Shown one piece after another: positions 25,817-34,970 of a stretch of 64,000 bases of DNA. This stretch comes from Bacteroidales bacterium (GTDB lineage: Bacteria; Bacteroidota; Bacteroidia; Bacteroidales; UBA932). Every line of letters starts with the position of its first letter. The first letter of the stretch is position 1. Where the stretch lies: contig JAQWAL010000001.1 in assembly GCA_028707695.1 (NCBI GenBank), positions 80,480-144,479 on the forward strand, read 5' to 3'. The position numbers and the translations under genes are program-made. A model generated the notes under the pieces. That model was not told where the DNA came from. It saw only the letters and a list, made by a program, of their open reading frames with translations, and made no database searches.

Positions 25817-27187
25817 ATGGATAATGTATACTTGATAGGAATTGGCGGAATAGGGATGAGTGCACTTGCAAGGTACTACAAACACAACAATTTGTTTGTG
25901 GCAGGATATGACAGGACACCCTCCAATCTTACAAGCCATCTCCAGGCAGAGGGTATAGATATCAATTTCCAGGATTCCGTGGATATCATCCCAAAAAGGA
26001 TCAAGGATAACCCTGACAGCCTGATAATTTTTACCCCGGCAATACCAAAGGATTCTGCACAACTGCAATGGTTCAAAGACAACGACTATAAAATACTTAA
26101 AAGGTCCCAGGCTTTGGGATACCTTGCTGCATCAAAAAAATGCCTTGCGGTTGCAGGGACCCACGGGAAAACCACAACATCTACATTATTGGCGCACCTG
26201 CTACACGACTCAGGTGAAGGATGCACAGCTTTCCTTGGCGGTATCTCTTCCAATTACAACACCAACCTTATACTGAGCAAAAACAATGTACTGGTTGCAG
26301 AGGCCGATGAATTTGACCGCTCATTCCTCCAGTTGTGGCCAGAAATTGCAGTTGTAACTTCTGCAGATGCAGACCATTTGGATATCTACAACAACCACGA
26401 AACCATCTTGGGTGCTTTTGCCGATTTTGCAGGACAGGTAAAAAAATCCGGGACATTGATTGTTAAAAAAGGACTTGAATCAAAAATAACCGGAAAAACA
26501 CTCTCCAAGGTCCTCATTTATTCCTACGACCAACCATGTGATTTCTTTGCCAGTGAAATAGTCCCGATGGATGGAGGATTTTTCAGTTTCACCTTCAATT
26601 ACCCTGGAGGTAAGATAGAAGGTTGCAGGGTCGGGATACCAGGCTGGATCAATGTCGAGAATGCCATAGCTGCTTCTGCCATAGCTGTAACTCACGGGCT
26701 TTCACCTGAATCTATCAAGAAATCGTTGGCAACATTCAAAGGAGTAAGGAGAAGGTTCGACATCAGGATCAATACTCCTGAATGCTCCTACATAGACGAT
26801 TACGCACATCATCCAGGAGAGTTGGAAGCTGCAATAAGCTCTATGCGCAATATTTTCCGGAACAGGAAGCTGACAGTAGTGTTCCAGCCACATTTATATA
26901 CAAGGACAAGGGATTTTGCAGATGGGTTTGCACAGAGTCTTGGAATGGCAGACGAACTAATCCTTATGGACATATACCCGGCCAGGGAACTGCCTATAGA
27001 TGGTGTATCGTCCAAGATGATCCTGGATAAAGTGAAGCTGCAAGAGAAAACCCTTGCAAACAAGGATAATTTGATGGAGATAATAGCAAATAAAAAAATA
27101 GATGTATTGGTAACATTTGGAGCAGGTGATATTGACAGGTTCACAGATATGATAGAAAAGCAATTGAAAGAGCAGTACAATGTTTAA
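25817..27187 (+). CDS. murC: UDP-MurNAc:L-alanine ligase
   Basis: It adds the first amino acid, L-alanine, to UDP-MurNAc. The 456 residues contain the Rossmann motif GIGGIGMSALA (8-18), the ATP loop GTHGKTT (114-120), the Mur-ligase segment VAEADEFDRSFL, HLDIYNNHE, and the C-terminal YIDDYAHHPGEL with FQPHLYTRTRDF. YAHHP and HLYTR(T)R are MurC/Mpl hallmarks; the location in the cluster favours MurC. A GGAGG Shine-Dalgarno precedes the ATG. It overlaps ftsQ by eight bases. Confidence 0.95.
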   Translation: MDNVYLIGIGGIGMSALARYYKHNNLFVAGYDRTPSNLTSHLQAEGIDINFQDSVDIIPKRIKDNPDSLIIFTPAIPKDSAQLQWFKDNDYKILKRSQALGYLAASKKCLAVAGTHGKTTTSTLLAHLLHDSGEGCTAFLGGISSNYNTNLILSKNNVLVAEADEFDRSFLQLWPEIAVVTSADADHLDIYNNHETILGAFADFAGQVKKSGTLIVKKGLESKITGKTLSKVLIYSYDQPCDFFASEIVPMDGGFFSFTFNYPGGKIEGCRVGIPGWINVENAIAASAIAVTHGLSPESIKKSLATFKGVRRRFDIRINTPECSYIDDYAHHPGELEAAISSMRNIFRNRKLTVVFQPHLYTRTRDFADGFAQSLGMADELILMDIYPARELPIDGVSSKMILDKVKLQEKTLANKDNLMEIIANKKIDVLVTFGAGDIDRFTDMIEKQLKEQYNV

Positions 27188-27992
27188 GAAGATCCTCATA
27201 TATACAGGCTACTTTTTAGTAACTGCTGCTTTGGCAGTCTACTTTTACTTTTCCTCTGCCTTGACCTCATCCCAATGCAAGGAGATAACATGCAACAGAA
27301 TAGAGGTTATCATAAAGGACAGCGCACAAAACAGGTTTGTGAGCCGTAGCGAGATAGTTGGTTTGCTGGAAGAGGAGGGTATAAGGACAAATGAAAGTAA
27401 AATCAAACATATAAATCAGCACAATCTGGAACTGGCCATAAACAACCGCACTGCAGTAAAAGTTTCCCATGTAAGTGTCACCAGAAGTGGCAAAATACAG
27501 GTACAAGTAACCCAAAGAAGACCCATAATACGCATCGAAACAACAAATGGAGGTTTTTACATGGATGATTCAGCTTATGTATTTCCTTTGATCAGAAGTT
27601 TCACTTCATATGTACCTGTTGTCTCTGGAAATGTTCCGCTCCCTTTTCCTCCGGGTTTCCGGGGTAATGCCGACCTGTCCGACAAATGGGCTTCCGGAAT
27701 TTACCAGCTTGCCCTGTACATGGATAACAACCAGGAGTGGAATACATTGATAGAACAAATCCATATAGACTCAAAGGGAGTCATGACCATGACCCCGAGA
27801 GCAGGAATAACAGAGATAATATTTGGTTCTCCGGAAAATATAGATTACAAATTCAGCAAACTCAACCTTTTTTATACCAAGGTAATACCGGCCAAAGGCT
27901 GGTATACATACAAAACCGTGGACTTGAGTTTTGACAACCAGTTAGTATGCAAATTGAATGATAAAAAAAATAATAAACAGATAAAAACTTGA
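27180..27992 (+). CDS. ftsQ: FtsQ-like division protein
   Basis: This bitopic division protein has 270 residues. There is a short cytoplasmic start, one transmembrane segment (about 6-25), then a POTRA-like periplasmic region (RIEVIIKDSAQNRFVSRSEIVGLLEEEGI, then VSHVSVTRSGKIQVQVTQRRPI) and an FtsQ beta domain. Overall sequence identity to proteobacterial FtsQ is expected to be low; topology, the POTRA pattern and the murC-ftsQ-ftsA order support it. It probably scaffolds FtsL and FtsB-type partners at the septum. Overlap with murC suggests coupled translation; ftsA begins four bases later. Confidence 0.85.
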   Translation: MFKKILIYTGYFLVTAALAVYFYFSSALTSSQCKEITCNRIEVIIKDSAQNRFVSRSEIVGLLEEEGIRTNESKIKHINQHNLELAINNRTAVKVSHVSVTRSGKIQVQVTQRRPIIRIETTNGGFYMDDSAYVFPLIRSFTSYVPVVSGNVPLPFPPGFRGNADLSDKWASGIYQLALYMDNNQEWNTLIEQIHIDSKGVMTMTPRAGITEIIFGSPENIDYKFSKLNLFYTKVIPAKGWYTYKTVDLSFDNQLVCKLNDKKNNKQIKT

Positions 27993-27996
27993 ACAT

Positions 27997-29322
27997 ATGG
28001 ATAATTACATTGCAGCAATAGATTTGGGCACCACCAAAGTGGTTACATTGGTGGGAGAGAAGACAGAAACAGGTTTCAGGGTAGTTGCCTACATGGAGGT
28101 TCCCTCAAAAGGAGTTTTGAGAGGTGAGGTGGTAAACATCCAGAATGTATTGGACTCACTAATGCCATCCATTTCTGAGATAAGAAAAAACTATAACATT
28201 GATATAAAAGATGTCTACGTTGGGATTGCAGGTCAAAATATCAAATGTATGGATGCCCGGCTCAGCCGGAACCGCAGTAAATCAGATGATCTTATCATGG
28301 AAGATGAAATAGGGGAAATGATGAAAGAGATGGCAAACTCAAGGGTCAATGCCGGGGAAAAGATTCTTCATGTGATTCCTCAGTCCTACAATGTAGATGA
28401 CCACATTGGGGTTGACAACGCAAGCGGGATGACCGGGACAAGGATAGAGGGCGATTACAAACTCTTCATAGGAAAAGTGAATTCTGTTGAACACAGCAAA
28501 CTTGTAATCAACAGGGCTGGCTTGAATCTTAAAGAATTGATTTTGGAACCAGTTGCCTCGGCAAAATCAGTCCTCACAGAAGATGAGATGGAGCTTGGGG
28601 TAGCAATGATTGACATGGGTGGTGGTACAACAGACCTGCTTATTTACCACAACAACATAATCAGGCACACAGCTGTCATACCTTTTGGAGGCAACTCAGT
28701 TACAGAAGATTTGAGACAAGGGTGCAGCGTTTCCCTCAAAAATGCAGAGCAAATGAAAATACAATATGGCTCATGCTACAGCGAGTATGCACCGGAAAAC
28801 AAGACTGTAGTTATTCCGGGTATTGGCGGACTTGAAAACAGGGAGGTTTCCTTCAAGGTAATTGCAGGTATCATCGAAGCAAGGGTAGAAGAGATAATAG
28901 AGGCTGTAATGTACGAAATTGAGAATTCCGGATATATGGATAAACTTGGGGCCGGCATCGTTATCACTGGTGGAGGATCACAATTGACAAACCTAAAACA
29001 GTTTGTGCAATCCAAGACAGGATATGCAGTAAGGCTTGCATCCCCGGTATTCAACCTCTCTGCCGACACTCCGCAGGACATTTTCAAACCATCTGCATCT
29101 ACTGCAATTGGCCTGATGATGCTGGGACATGAAAAAAAGAGAGAGAACAAAGATATTCCATTGGAAAATCCGGTCCTGTTCCAAGATGATGAACTGGAGA
29201 CTGTAAGCTCTGCAAAAGAGATTGGCAAACAAAGAAAAGAGAAGAAAAAGAGCAAAGGCCTGCTCAAAAGCATACCCACATTTTTAGGGGATATATTTGA
29301 CACAACCAATAATGAAGCATAA
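27997..29322 (+). CDS. ftsA: Cell division protein FtsA
   Basis: This actin-like ATPase anchors FtsZ to the membrane. The 441-residue protein has the phosphate 1 motif AIDLGTTKV (7-15), the phosphate 2 motif DMGGGTTD (206-213), and an adenosine motif in VITGGGSQLTNL. The divergent 1C subdomain is present between residues 84 and about 165. The C-terminus carries an extension rich in lysine (KEIGKQRKEKKKSKG) and then an amphipathic stretch (LLKSIPTFLGDIFD), a plausible membrane-targeting helix. The extension is longer than in E. coli FtsA. It is nine bases from ftsZ. Confidence 0.95.
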   Translation: MDNYIAAIDLGTTKVVTLVGEKTETGFRVVAYMEVPSKGVLRGEVVNIQNVLDSLMPSISEIRKNYNIDIKDVYVGIAGQNIKCMDARLSRNRSKSDDLIMEDEIGEMMKEMANSRVNAGEKILHVIPQSYNVDDHIGVDNASGMTGTRIEGDYKLFIGKVNSVEHSKLVINRAGLNLKELILEPVASAKSVLTEDEMELGVAMIDMGGGTTDLLIYHNNIIRHTAVIPFGGNSVTEDLRQGCSVSLKNAEQMKIQYGSCYSEYAPENKTVVIPGIGGLENREVSFKVIAGIIEARVEEIIEAVMYEIENSGYMDKLGAGIVITGGGSQLTNLKQFVQSKTGYAVRLASPVFNLSADTPQDIFKPSASTAIGLMMLGHEKKRENKDIPLENPVLFQDDELETVSSAKEIGKQRKEKKKSKGLLKSIPTFLGDIFDTTNNEA

Positions 29323-29331
29323 CTTTGCATT

Positions 29332-30723
29332 ATGATGGACGATTTTTTACCAACAGATTGGGAATCCGCTAAAGCTCTCATTAAGGTCATTGGAGTCGGA
29401 GGTGGAGGGGGGAATGCAGTCAACCAGATGTACCGTCAAGGTATAAAAGATGTTGACTTCCTCATTTGCAACACAGACAGCCAAGCTCTCAAGGCAAGCC
29501 CTGTACCGGAAAAAATCCAGTTGGGCAGTGATGTCACAAGGGGATTGGGTGCCGGCTGCAATCCCGAAAAGGGAAGAAAGGCAGCTATGGAAAGTATGGA
29601 CGCTATTCAAGCCTCTTTGGAGGGCGGGACAGAGATGGTGTTCATTACAGCCGGAATGGGTGGAGGCACAGGAACCGGAGCTGCACCTGTTATTGCTCAA
29701 GTAGCAAGGGAAATGGGATTGCTGACGGTAGCAGTTGTCACTTTACCGTTCAGGGACGAAGGGCCTGAATTCCTAAAAAGGGCAATACTTGGAATCAAAG
29801 AGCTTGAAAAAAATGTAGACAGTTTGCTCATTATTGACAACCAAAAACTTTACAAGATCTTTGGAGAACTCTCTATTTTTGAGGCTTTCCCAAAAGCAGA
29901 TGCAGTACTGTCCACAGCAGTGAAAGGAATTGCAGAGATAATAACTCTGCCTGGCTTTATAAATGTAGATTTTGCCGATGTGCGTATGGTCATGGAAAAC
30001 AGTGGCATGGCATTAATGGGATCTGGGACAGCCAGTGGAGAAAACAGAGCGATAAGAGCTGTGGAAGAGGCATTTTCATCTCCATTGCTAAACGACTTCG
30101 ACCTGACCTCTGCCAAAAATGTGCTTGTAAACATAACCTCCAGCGACAAACATGGCCTTACCATGGCAGAACTCTCACAGGTTATGGACTATATTGGTGA
30201 ATTTACCGGGGGAAGTGCATCCAACTTCAAGCGTGGGGTTAAATGCGACACCGGCATAGGAGAGGCCATTAGTGTTACCATAGTAGCTACAGGCTTTGAT
30301 ATGAACAGCCTGCCACAGATCTCCTCTACCGGAGGTGAAATAATTGGCGTACATGTACTTGGTGGTGAAGAATCTCAAAAAGAGAGCGTGCAAATCAAAG
30401 ATACACCAGAAGAGAAAATCACGATTATCTCTGTACCCGCTCCTGCCCAAAAAAAACCTGTCCGTACCAATGATAATGACACCAATGAAGAGGGGGGATT
30501 CCTCAAAAAAGAGAAACCAACCCTAATCATGGAGCCGGGAGAAGACATTACAAAACTTGAAACCCAGCCTGCATACGTGAGAAAACAGCTTAAAGTAAAA
30601 CAACAGGAGAACAAGCTAAATGTCAACGACACCAAGGAGAGCAGTACTTTCAAATTAGGAGAAAACAACGGGAAACAACAATTGCTTTCTGACAATTCAT
30701 ATATACACCAAAACCAGGATTAA
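29332..30723 (+). CDS. ftsZ: Cell division protein FtsZ
   Basis: This tubulin-like GTPase forms the Z-ring. The 463 residues start with the nucleotide fold IKVIGVGGGGGNAV (17-30). The tubulin signature GGGTGTG is at 110-116 and the T7 synergy loop NVDFADVRMVM near 212-222. The conserved core ends near residue 325; the remaining roughly 135 residues form a charged, low-complexity linker and a C-terminal peptide (FKLGENNGK, then a short tail) unlike the E. coli CTP. Two ATGs are in tandem (29332, 29335). It is followed one base later by gltX. Confidence 0.96.
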   Translation: MMDDFLPTDWESAKALIKVIGVGGGGGNAVNQMYRQGIKDVDFLICNTDSQALKASPVPEKIQLGSDVTRGLGAGCNPEKGRKAAMESMDAIQASLEGGTEMVFITAGMGGGTGTGAAPVIAQVAREMGLLTVAVVTLPFRDEGPEFLKRAILGIKELEKNVDSLLIIDNQKLYKIFGELSIFEAFPKADAVLSTAVKGIAEIITLPGFINVDFADVRMVMENSGMALMGSGTASGENRAIRAVEEAFSSPLLNDFDLTSAKNVLVNITSSDKHGLTMAELSQVMDYIGEFTGGSASNFKRGVKCDTGIGEAISVTIVATGFDMNSLPQISSTGGEIIGVHVLGGEESQKESVQIKDTPEEKITIISVPAPAQKKPVRTNDNDTNEEGGFLKKEKPTLIMEPGEDITKLETQPAYVRKQLKVKQQENKLNVNDTKESSTFKLGENNGKQQLLSDNSYIHQNQD

Positions 30724-30724
30724 A

Positions 30725-32263
30725 ATGGGAAGAATAACAAGAGTGAGGTTTGCGCCCAGCCCTACCGGGCCTCTGCATATGGGAGGCGTAAGGACCGCTT
30801 TGTACAACTATTTGTATGCAAAACAAAAAGGCGGCACATTTGTACTTAGGATAGAAGATACCGATTCACAAAGATTTGTCCCGGGAGCAGAGGAGTATAT
30901 AATAGAGTCCCTCGCATGGTGCGGGATATCTCCCGAAGAGGGAGTTGAAGATGGAAAGATTGTTACACAACCATCTCCAAAACACCCACATGCACCATAC
31001 AGGCAATCTCAAAGAAAGGATATTTACAAACAATATGCTTTGCAACTGGTACAACAAGGTGATGCATATTACGCATTTGACACATCCCAGGAGCTTGACA
31101 TAATGAGAAGCAAAGCAGAGGCAGAGGGTAAAGCATTCACATACAACCACCAATCCAGGATGTCCCTGAACAACTCTCTCACAATTGAGAAGGAAGAGAC
31201 CCAAAAAAGGATTTCATCATCTTCCAACTGGGTCATAAGGTACAAAATGCCTCATGACAAGATCATCAAGATGGCAGACTTGATTAGAGGTGATATAGAA
31301 GTTGACAGTTCTACATTGGATGACAAAGTTTTATGGAAAGCTGCAGATGGCCTGCCTACATACCACCTGGCAAATGTGGTGGATGACAAACTCATGGAAA
31401 TCACCGATGTAATAAGAGGAGAAGAGTGGCTTCCATCCCTCCCGCTCCATTATATGCTTTATGAATCACTGGGGTGGAACAATCTAAGGCCATCATTTGC
31501 ACACCTCTCGCTTTTGCTAAAGCCAGATGGCAAAGGGAAACTGAGCAAAAGAGATGGCGACAGGCTTGGATTCCCGGTATTTCCTCTGGAATGGAAAAAC
31601 GACAAAGGCGAAGTTTCCAAAGGTTACCGCGAAGAGGGGTACTACCCCGAAGCATTTGTGAATATGCTGGCATTCATGGGGTGGAACCCAGGGACAGAAC
31701 AAGAGGTTTTTTCTTTGGAAGAGTTGGCAAAGGCTTTCTCCTTGGAGAGAGTCATTCACTCAGGGGCCAAATTCAATGCAGAGAAGGCCAAATGGTATAA
31801 CCAAGAGTACCTCAGGATGAAACCAACCAGTCAACTGGCAGGAGAGTTCACACCAATCCTCAATTCAAAAGGTATTTACAAAGATCAGGAATATATATCC
31901 AAAGCCATAGAACTCATAAGGGACAGGATCTCTTTTGTCAATGAAATATGGCCACTTTCAAATTATCTTTTTGAAGCTCCTGAAGTTTTCGATCAAAAGG
32001 TAAAGGCAAAATTTTGGAAAGGAGATATACCGGCAACCATAGCTAGGGTTAAGGAAATGCTTGCAAATATAAAAGAGTTTACCAAAGAGGAGATAGAAGA
32101 GCAACTTCCCCTGTTCATAAAATCCAACGATCTTCCTATGGGTGCAGTGATGAATTCCCTGAGACTATTGCTGGTGGGAGAATCCAAAGGGCCTGGAGTT
32201 GCGGACATCATGGCTTTGATTGGAAAGGAAGAGACCTTGGCACGTTTGGGAAAAGAGATTTGA
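30725..32263 (+). CDS. gltX: Glutamyl-tRNA synthetase
   Basis: This class I aminoacyl-tRNA synthetase charges tRNA-Glu. The 512-residue protein has the HIGH-type motif as HMGG (18-21, in PTGPLHMGGVRT) and the KMSKS-type loop KLSKR (272-276). The family stretches RIEDTD (42-47), DGLPTYHLANVVDD near 209 and GEEWLPSLP near 233 are in place, and a helical anticodon-binding domain follows. It is one base after ftsZ and so is transcribed with the division cluster, an arrangement that ties a translation enzyme to septation genes. It converges with galE across three bases. Confidence 0.95.
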   Translation: MGRITRVRFAPSPTGPLHMGGVRTALYNYLYAKQKGGTFVLRIEDTDSQRFVPGAEEYIIESLAWCGISPEEGVEDGKIVTQPSPKHPHAPYRQSQRKDIYKQYALQLVQQGDAYYAFDTSQELDIMRSKAEAEGKAFTYNHQSRMSLNNSLTIEKEETQKRISSSSNWVIRYKMPHDKIIKMADLIRGDIEVDSSTLDDKVLWKAADGLPTYHLANVVDDKLMEITDVIRGEEWLPSLPLHYMLYESLGWNNLRPSFAHLSLLLKPDGKGKLSKRDGDRLGFPVFPLEWKNDKGEVSKGYREEGYYPEAFVNMLAFMGWNPGTEQEVFSLEELAKAFSLERVIHSGAKFNAEKAKWYNQEYLRMKPTSQLAGEFTPILNSKGIYKDQEYISKAIELIRDRISFVNEIWPLSNYLFEAPEVFDQKVKAKFWKGDIPATIARVKEMLANIKEFTKEEIEEQLPLFIKSNDLPMGAVMNSLRLLLVGESKGPGVADIMALIGKEETLARLGKEI

Positions 32264-32266
32264 CCC

Positions 32267-33304
32267 TTACAGGTTCCTTATCCTTTTTTCCCACCTCCAT
32301 GCCGATTTCATGATTTGGTCCAAAGGGGTATCTGCCTTCCAACCCAACACTTGGTTTGCTTTGGAGGGATCTGCCCAAACCTGTTCTATGTCTCCCTTTC
32401 TCCTCGGAGCAATTTTAAAAGGGACTTCCAGTGAGTTTGCTTTCATGAATTCATCCAGCACCTCCAACACAGACAATCCCCTTCCTGTCCCCAAATTGAA
32501 GTATTCAAGGGTGCCCCTTTCATGCATAGATTGCAACCTGTCTATAGCAGCAACATGAGCTTTTGCTAAATCACAAACATAAATATAGTCCCTGATGCAT
32601 GAACCATCCGGGGTATTGTAATCATTCCCGAACACACTAAGTTCTTTTCTCAAGCCGGCAGCCGTTTGTGTAACAAAAGGAAGCAAATTTTGCGGAACTC
32701 CCCGGGGAAGTTCTCCAATATGTGCAGAAGGATGTGCTCCGACAGGATTGAAATACCTAAGGGAAATCATATTCAACTTGCTGTTGCCAGACTTGATGGT
32801 ATCCTCAAGGATACTTTCGCACATCTGTTTAGTCTTTCCATATGGCGACTGGGCAGGTTGTAAAGGGGCATCCTCCGAAACCGGAAGGAATTCCGGATCG
32901 GGTTGTCCGTAAACAGTACAAGAAGAAGAAAAAACTATAGAAGAAGGACCCTGTTCTTCCATCACTTCTACAAGATTGAGCAAGGATACCAGGTTGTTCC
33001 TGTAATAGATCAAAGGATGCTCCACACTCTCTCCAACTGCTTTGTAAGCTGCAAAGTGAATGGCGTGACGGATTCCTTTGTCTCTTTGAAAAAGGTTACG
33101 CATAGCGTCAATATCGGTACAGTCAAGTTTTTCAAAAAGAGGGCTCACTCCCGTTATCTTTTCTATCCCTTCCAGTACATCCAAAGAGGAATTAGAGAGG
33201 TTATCGACGATAACAGGCTGGTAACCTGCCGCATATAGCTCAACGACAGTATGGGACCCAATGTATCCGGCCCCTCCTGTCACCAATACTTTTACCCTTT
33301 CCAT
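32267..33304 (-). CDS. galE: UDP-glucose 4-epimerase
   Basis: This extended short-chain dehydrogenase interconverts UDP-glucose and UDP-galactose. The 345 residues have the NAD motif VTGGAGYIGSHT (8-19), the DNLSNS adenine-side motif (34-39), the serine in VFSSSCTVYG near 124-133, and the catalytic pair Y155 and K159 in SPYGKTKQ. The C-terminus (DIEQVWADPSKANQVLGWKA) is typical of GalE. It lies 11 bases downstream of the sugar aminotransferase, forming a two-gene nucleotide-sugar operon. Substrate range (GlcNAc as well as Glc) cannot be told. Confidence 0.93.
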   Translation of the reverse strand: MERVKVLVTGGAGYIGSHTVVELYAAGYQPVIVDNLSNSSLDVLEGIEKITGVSPLFEKLDCTDIDAMRNLFQRDKGIRHAIHFAAYKAVGESVEHPLIYYRNNLVSLLNLVEVMEEQGPSSIVFSSSCTVYGQPDPEFLPVSEDAPLQPAQSPYGKTKQMCESILEDTIKSGNSKLNMISLRYFNPVGAHPSAHIGELPRGVPQNLLPFVTQTAAGLRKELSVFGNDYNTPDGSCIRDYIYVCDLAKAHVAAIDRLQSMHERGTLEYFNLGTGRGLSVLEVLDEFMKANSLEVPFKIAPRRKGDIEQVWADPSKANQVLGWKADTPLDQIMKSAWRWEKRIRNL

Positions 33305-33315
33305 AATTCAAATCA

Positions 33316-34437
33316 TTAGTTATTGTAAAACTCCTTGATTGCGTTGCAAATTACTTGCTGGATATCCAAATCCAACTCAGTATGCATTGGCAAAGAAAGC
33401 ACATCGTTTGCAAATTTTTCGGAATTGGCAAGACTGACCCTGGTAACTGAAATCTCTTTAAACGCCTTTTGTTTGTTTAAAGAGAGAGGGTAGTAAGTCA
33501 TGGATGCAATCCCTTTGGTTGCCAAAAACTCCCTGAGTTGATCGCGTTTTTGCACACAAATCGTGAATTGATGGTAAACATGGTTGCTGTAATCACTCTC
33601 CTGAGGTAACCTTACCTCCTTCACATCCCTCAAAAGTTCCCTGTACACACCAGCTGCCTTTTGCCTGGCAGCCGAATAAGAATCCAGATATTTTAGTTTC
33701 ACATCCAGAATTGCAGCCTGAATGGAATCCAACCTGGAGTTGCAACCTATGATATCATGGTGGTACTTGACCTTCTGTCCATGATCAGTTACCATTTTTA
33801 TCCTGGCTGCAATCTTACTGTTTTGTGTGAAGATAGCTCCCCCGTCTCCATAGCAACCTAAATTCTTGGTCGGGAAAAAAGAGGTGCAACCAATATCACC
33901 TATTGTCCCAAGGAATTTTTCCGTTCCGTCACTGAACTTGTATTTTGCCCCAAGAGCCTGGGCGTTATCTTCTACAACATACAAGGAGTGTGCTTTTGCA
34001 ATTTTCATAATCTGCTCCATGGGTGCCGCCTGACCAAACAAATGGACCGGTACGATAGCTTTGGTTTTTGGAGATATGGATTTTTCTATATCCTGGACAC
34101 TAATATTGAATGTTTGTTCGTCAACATCCACCAAAACCGGCACCAATCCCAACAAACCAACAACTTCTGCTGTAGCAGCAAATGTAAATGCCGGAACAAT
34201 CACTTCGTCACCGGGCTTCAATTCCAGTGCCATCATCGCAATCTGCAAGGCATCGGTACCATTGGCACATCCGGAAACAAACCTGGAATCCAGGTATGCA
34301 GCCAGGCTCTTCTCAAAAGAGTGTACCGCCGGTCCGTTTATAAAACTGCAACTATCCACTACTTCTTGAATTGAAGTATCAATCTCATTCTTGATTTTCA
34401 AATATTGACCCTTTAGGTCAAGCATAGGTATGTTCAT
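33316..34437 (-). CDS. DegT/DnrJ/EryC1/StrS family sugar aminotransferase
   Basis: This PLP-dependent enzyme aminates a nucleotide-linked keto sugar for surface polysaccharide synthesis. The 373 residues show SGCANGTDALQIAMMAL (55-71), PAFTFAATAEVV (82-93), the PLP-binding D157 and Q160 in VVEDNAQALGA, and the Schiff-base lysine K191 in SFFPTKNLGCYGDGGA. GCNSRLDSIQAAIL follows. The pattern is closest to the WbpE/WlbC type that forms UDP-3-amino sugars, but the exact substrate is inferred. It is paired with galE, without other glycan genes nearby. Confidence 0.88.
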   Translation of the reverse strand: MNIPMLDLKGQYLKIKNEIDTSIQEVVDSCSFINGPAVHSFEKSLAAYLDSRFVSGCANGTDALQIAMMALELKPGDEVIVPAFTFAATAEVVGLLGLVPVLVDVDEQTFNISVQDIEKSISPKTKAIVPVHLFGQAAPMEQIMKIAKAHSLYVVEDNAQALGAKYKFSDGTEKFLGTIGDIGCTSFFPTKNLGCYGDGGAIFTQNSKIAARIKMVTDHGQKVKYHHDIIGCNSRLDSIQAAILDVKLKYLDSYSAARQKAAGVYRELLRDVKEVRLPQESDYSNHVYHQFTICVQKRDQLREFLATKGIASMTYYPLSLNKQKAFKEISVTRVSLANSEKFANDVLSLPMHTELDLDIQQVICNAIKEFYNN

Positions 34438-34460
34438 GTCATCTAATAGTTATGGAACTA

Positions 34461-34489
34461 CAAATGTATAAAATTCTTCACTCATTCAA
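34461..34489 (-). promoter_or_regulatory. Promoter of the aminotransferase-galE pair
   Basis: On the minus strand TTG (34487-34489), an 18-base spacer and TACATTTG (34461-34468) match the Bacteroidetes -33/-7 pattern. The -7 box ends 23 bases before the ATG. It is divergent from the rpiB box ten bases further on. Confidence 0.55.
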
Positions 34490-34497
34490 TAAATAGC

Positions 34498-34505
34498 TAT
34501 ATTTG
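34498..34505 (+). promoter_or_regulatory. -7 box just before rpiB
   Basis: TATATTTG is a perfect -7 match that ends six bases before ATG 34512 and 18 bases before ATG 34524. A transcript from it would have almost no leader for the first ATG, or about 15 bases for the second. No TTG at -33 is visible. Confidence 0.45.
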
Positions 34506-34511
34506 TCCATT

Positions 34512-34958
34512 ATGGAAAAACAAATGCAGATTATTGGAATAGCCTCGGACCACGCAGGTTTCGATATGAAAGAGTCTCTCAAGGAGTTTCTGAAAAATCT
34601 TGATTACAAAATAATTGACTACGGAACAAATTCTCCGGATAGTATGGATTATCCCGATGTCGCTCACCCTTTGGCACAAGCTGTAGAAGAGGGGTCCGTC
34701 AATTTGGGTATCGCACTTTGCGGTTCCGGGAACGGGATAAGCATGACCCTCAACAAACACAAAGGTATAAGGGCGGCCCTGTGTTGGAACCAAGAGTTGG
34801 CCCAACTTGCCAGGAACCACAACAATGCAAACATCCTCTCCCTACCAGCCAGATTCATAGAAACATCCCTTGCAATCGATATTGTAAAAACCTTCCTCAA
34901 CAGTGATTTTGAAGGAGGCAGGCATCTCAGGAGGGTAGAAAAAATCAGCTGCAAATAA
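34512..34958 (+). CDS. rpiB: Ribose-5-phosphate isomerase B
   Basis: It interconverts ribose 5-phosphate and ribulose 5-phosphate. The protein has the N-terminal IIGIASDHAGFDMKE, a YPDVAHPLA segment, and the catalytic/phosphate loop ALCGSGNGISMTLNKHKGIRAALC with a Cys before GSGNG, as in RpiB. ILSLPARFI follows near the C-terminus. I annotate ATG 34512 (148 residues); ATG 34524 would start MQIIGIASDHAG, matching the usual RpiB length ahead of SDHAG more closely and giving a better leader from the -7 box. A TTG at 34503 is unlikely because it is inside that box. truB follows after 12 bases. Confidence 0.92.
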   Translation: MEKQMQIIGIASDHAGFDMKESLKEFLKNLDYKIIDYGTNSPDSMDYPDVAHPLAQAVEEGSVNLGIALCGSGNGISMTLNKHKGIRAALCWNQELAQLARNHNNANILSLPARFIETSLAIDIVKTFLNSDFEGGRHLRRVEKISCK

Positions 34959-34970
34959 GAGGTAGCAAAC

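Noticed and set aside
28776..29423. Long open frame on the minus strand across the ftsA/ftsZ junction
   Set aside because: It lies antisense to two clear, motif-complete genes, and its translation is rich in Ser, Pro and Ile in a pattern typical of reverse-frame shadows.
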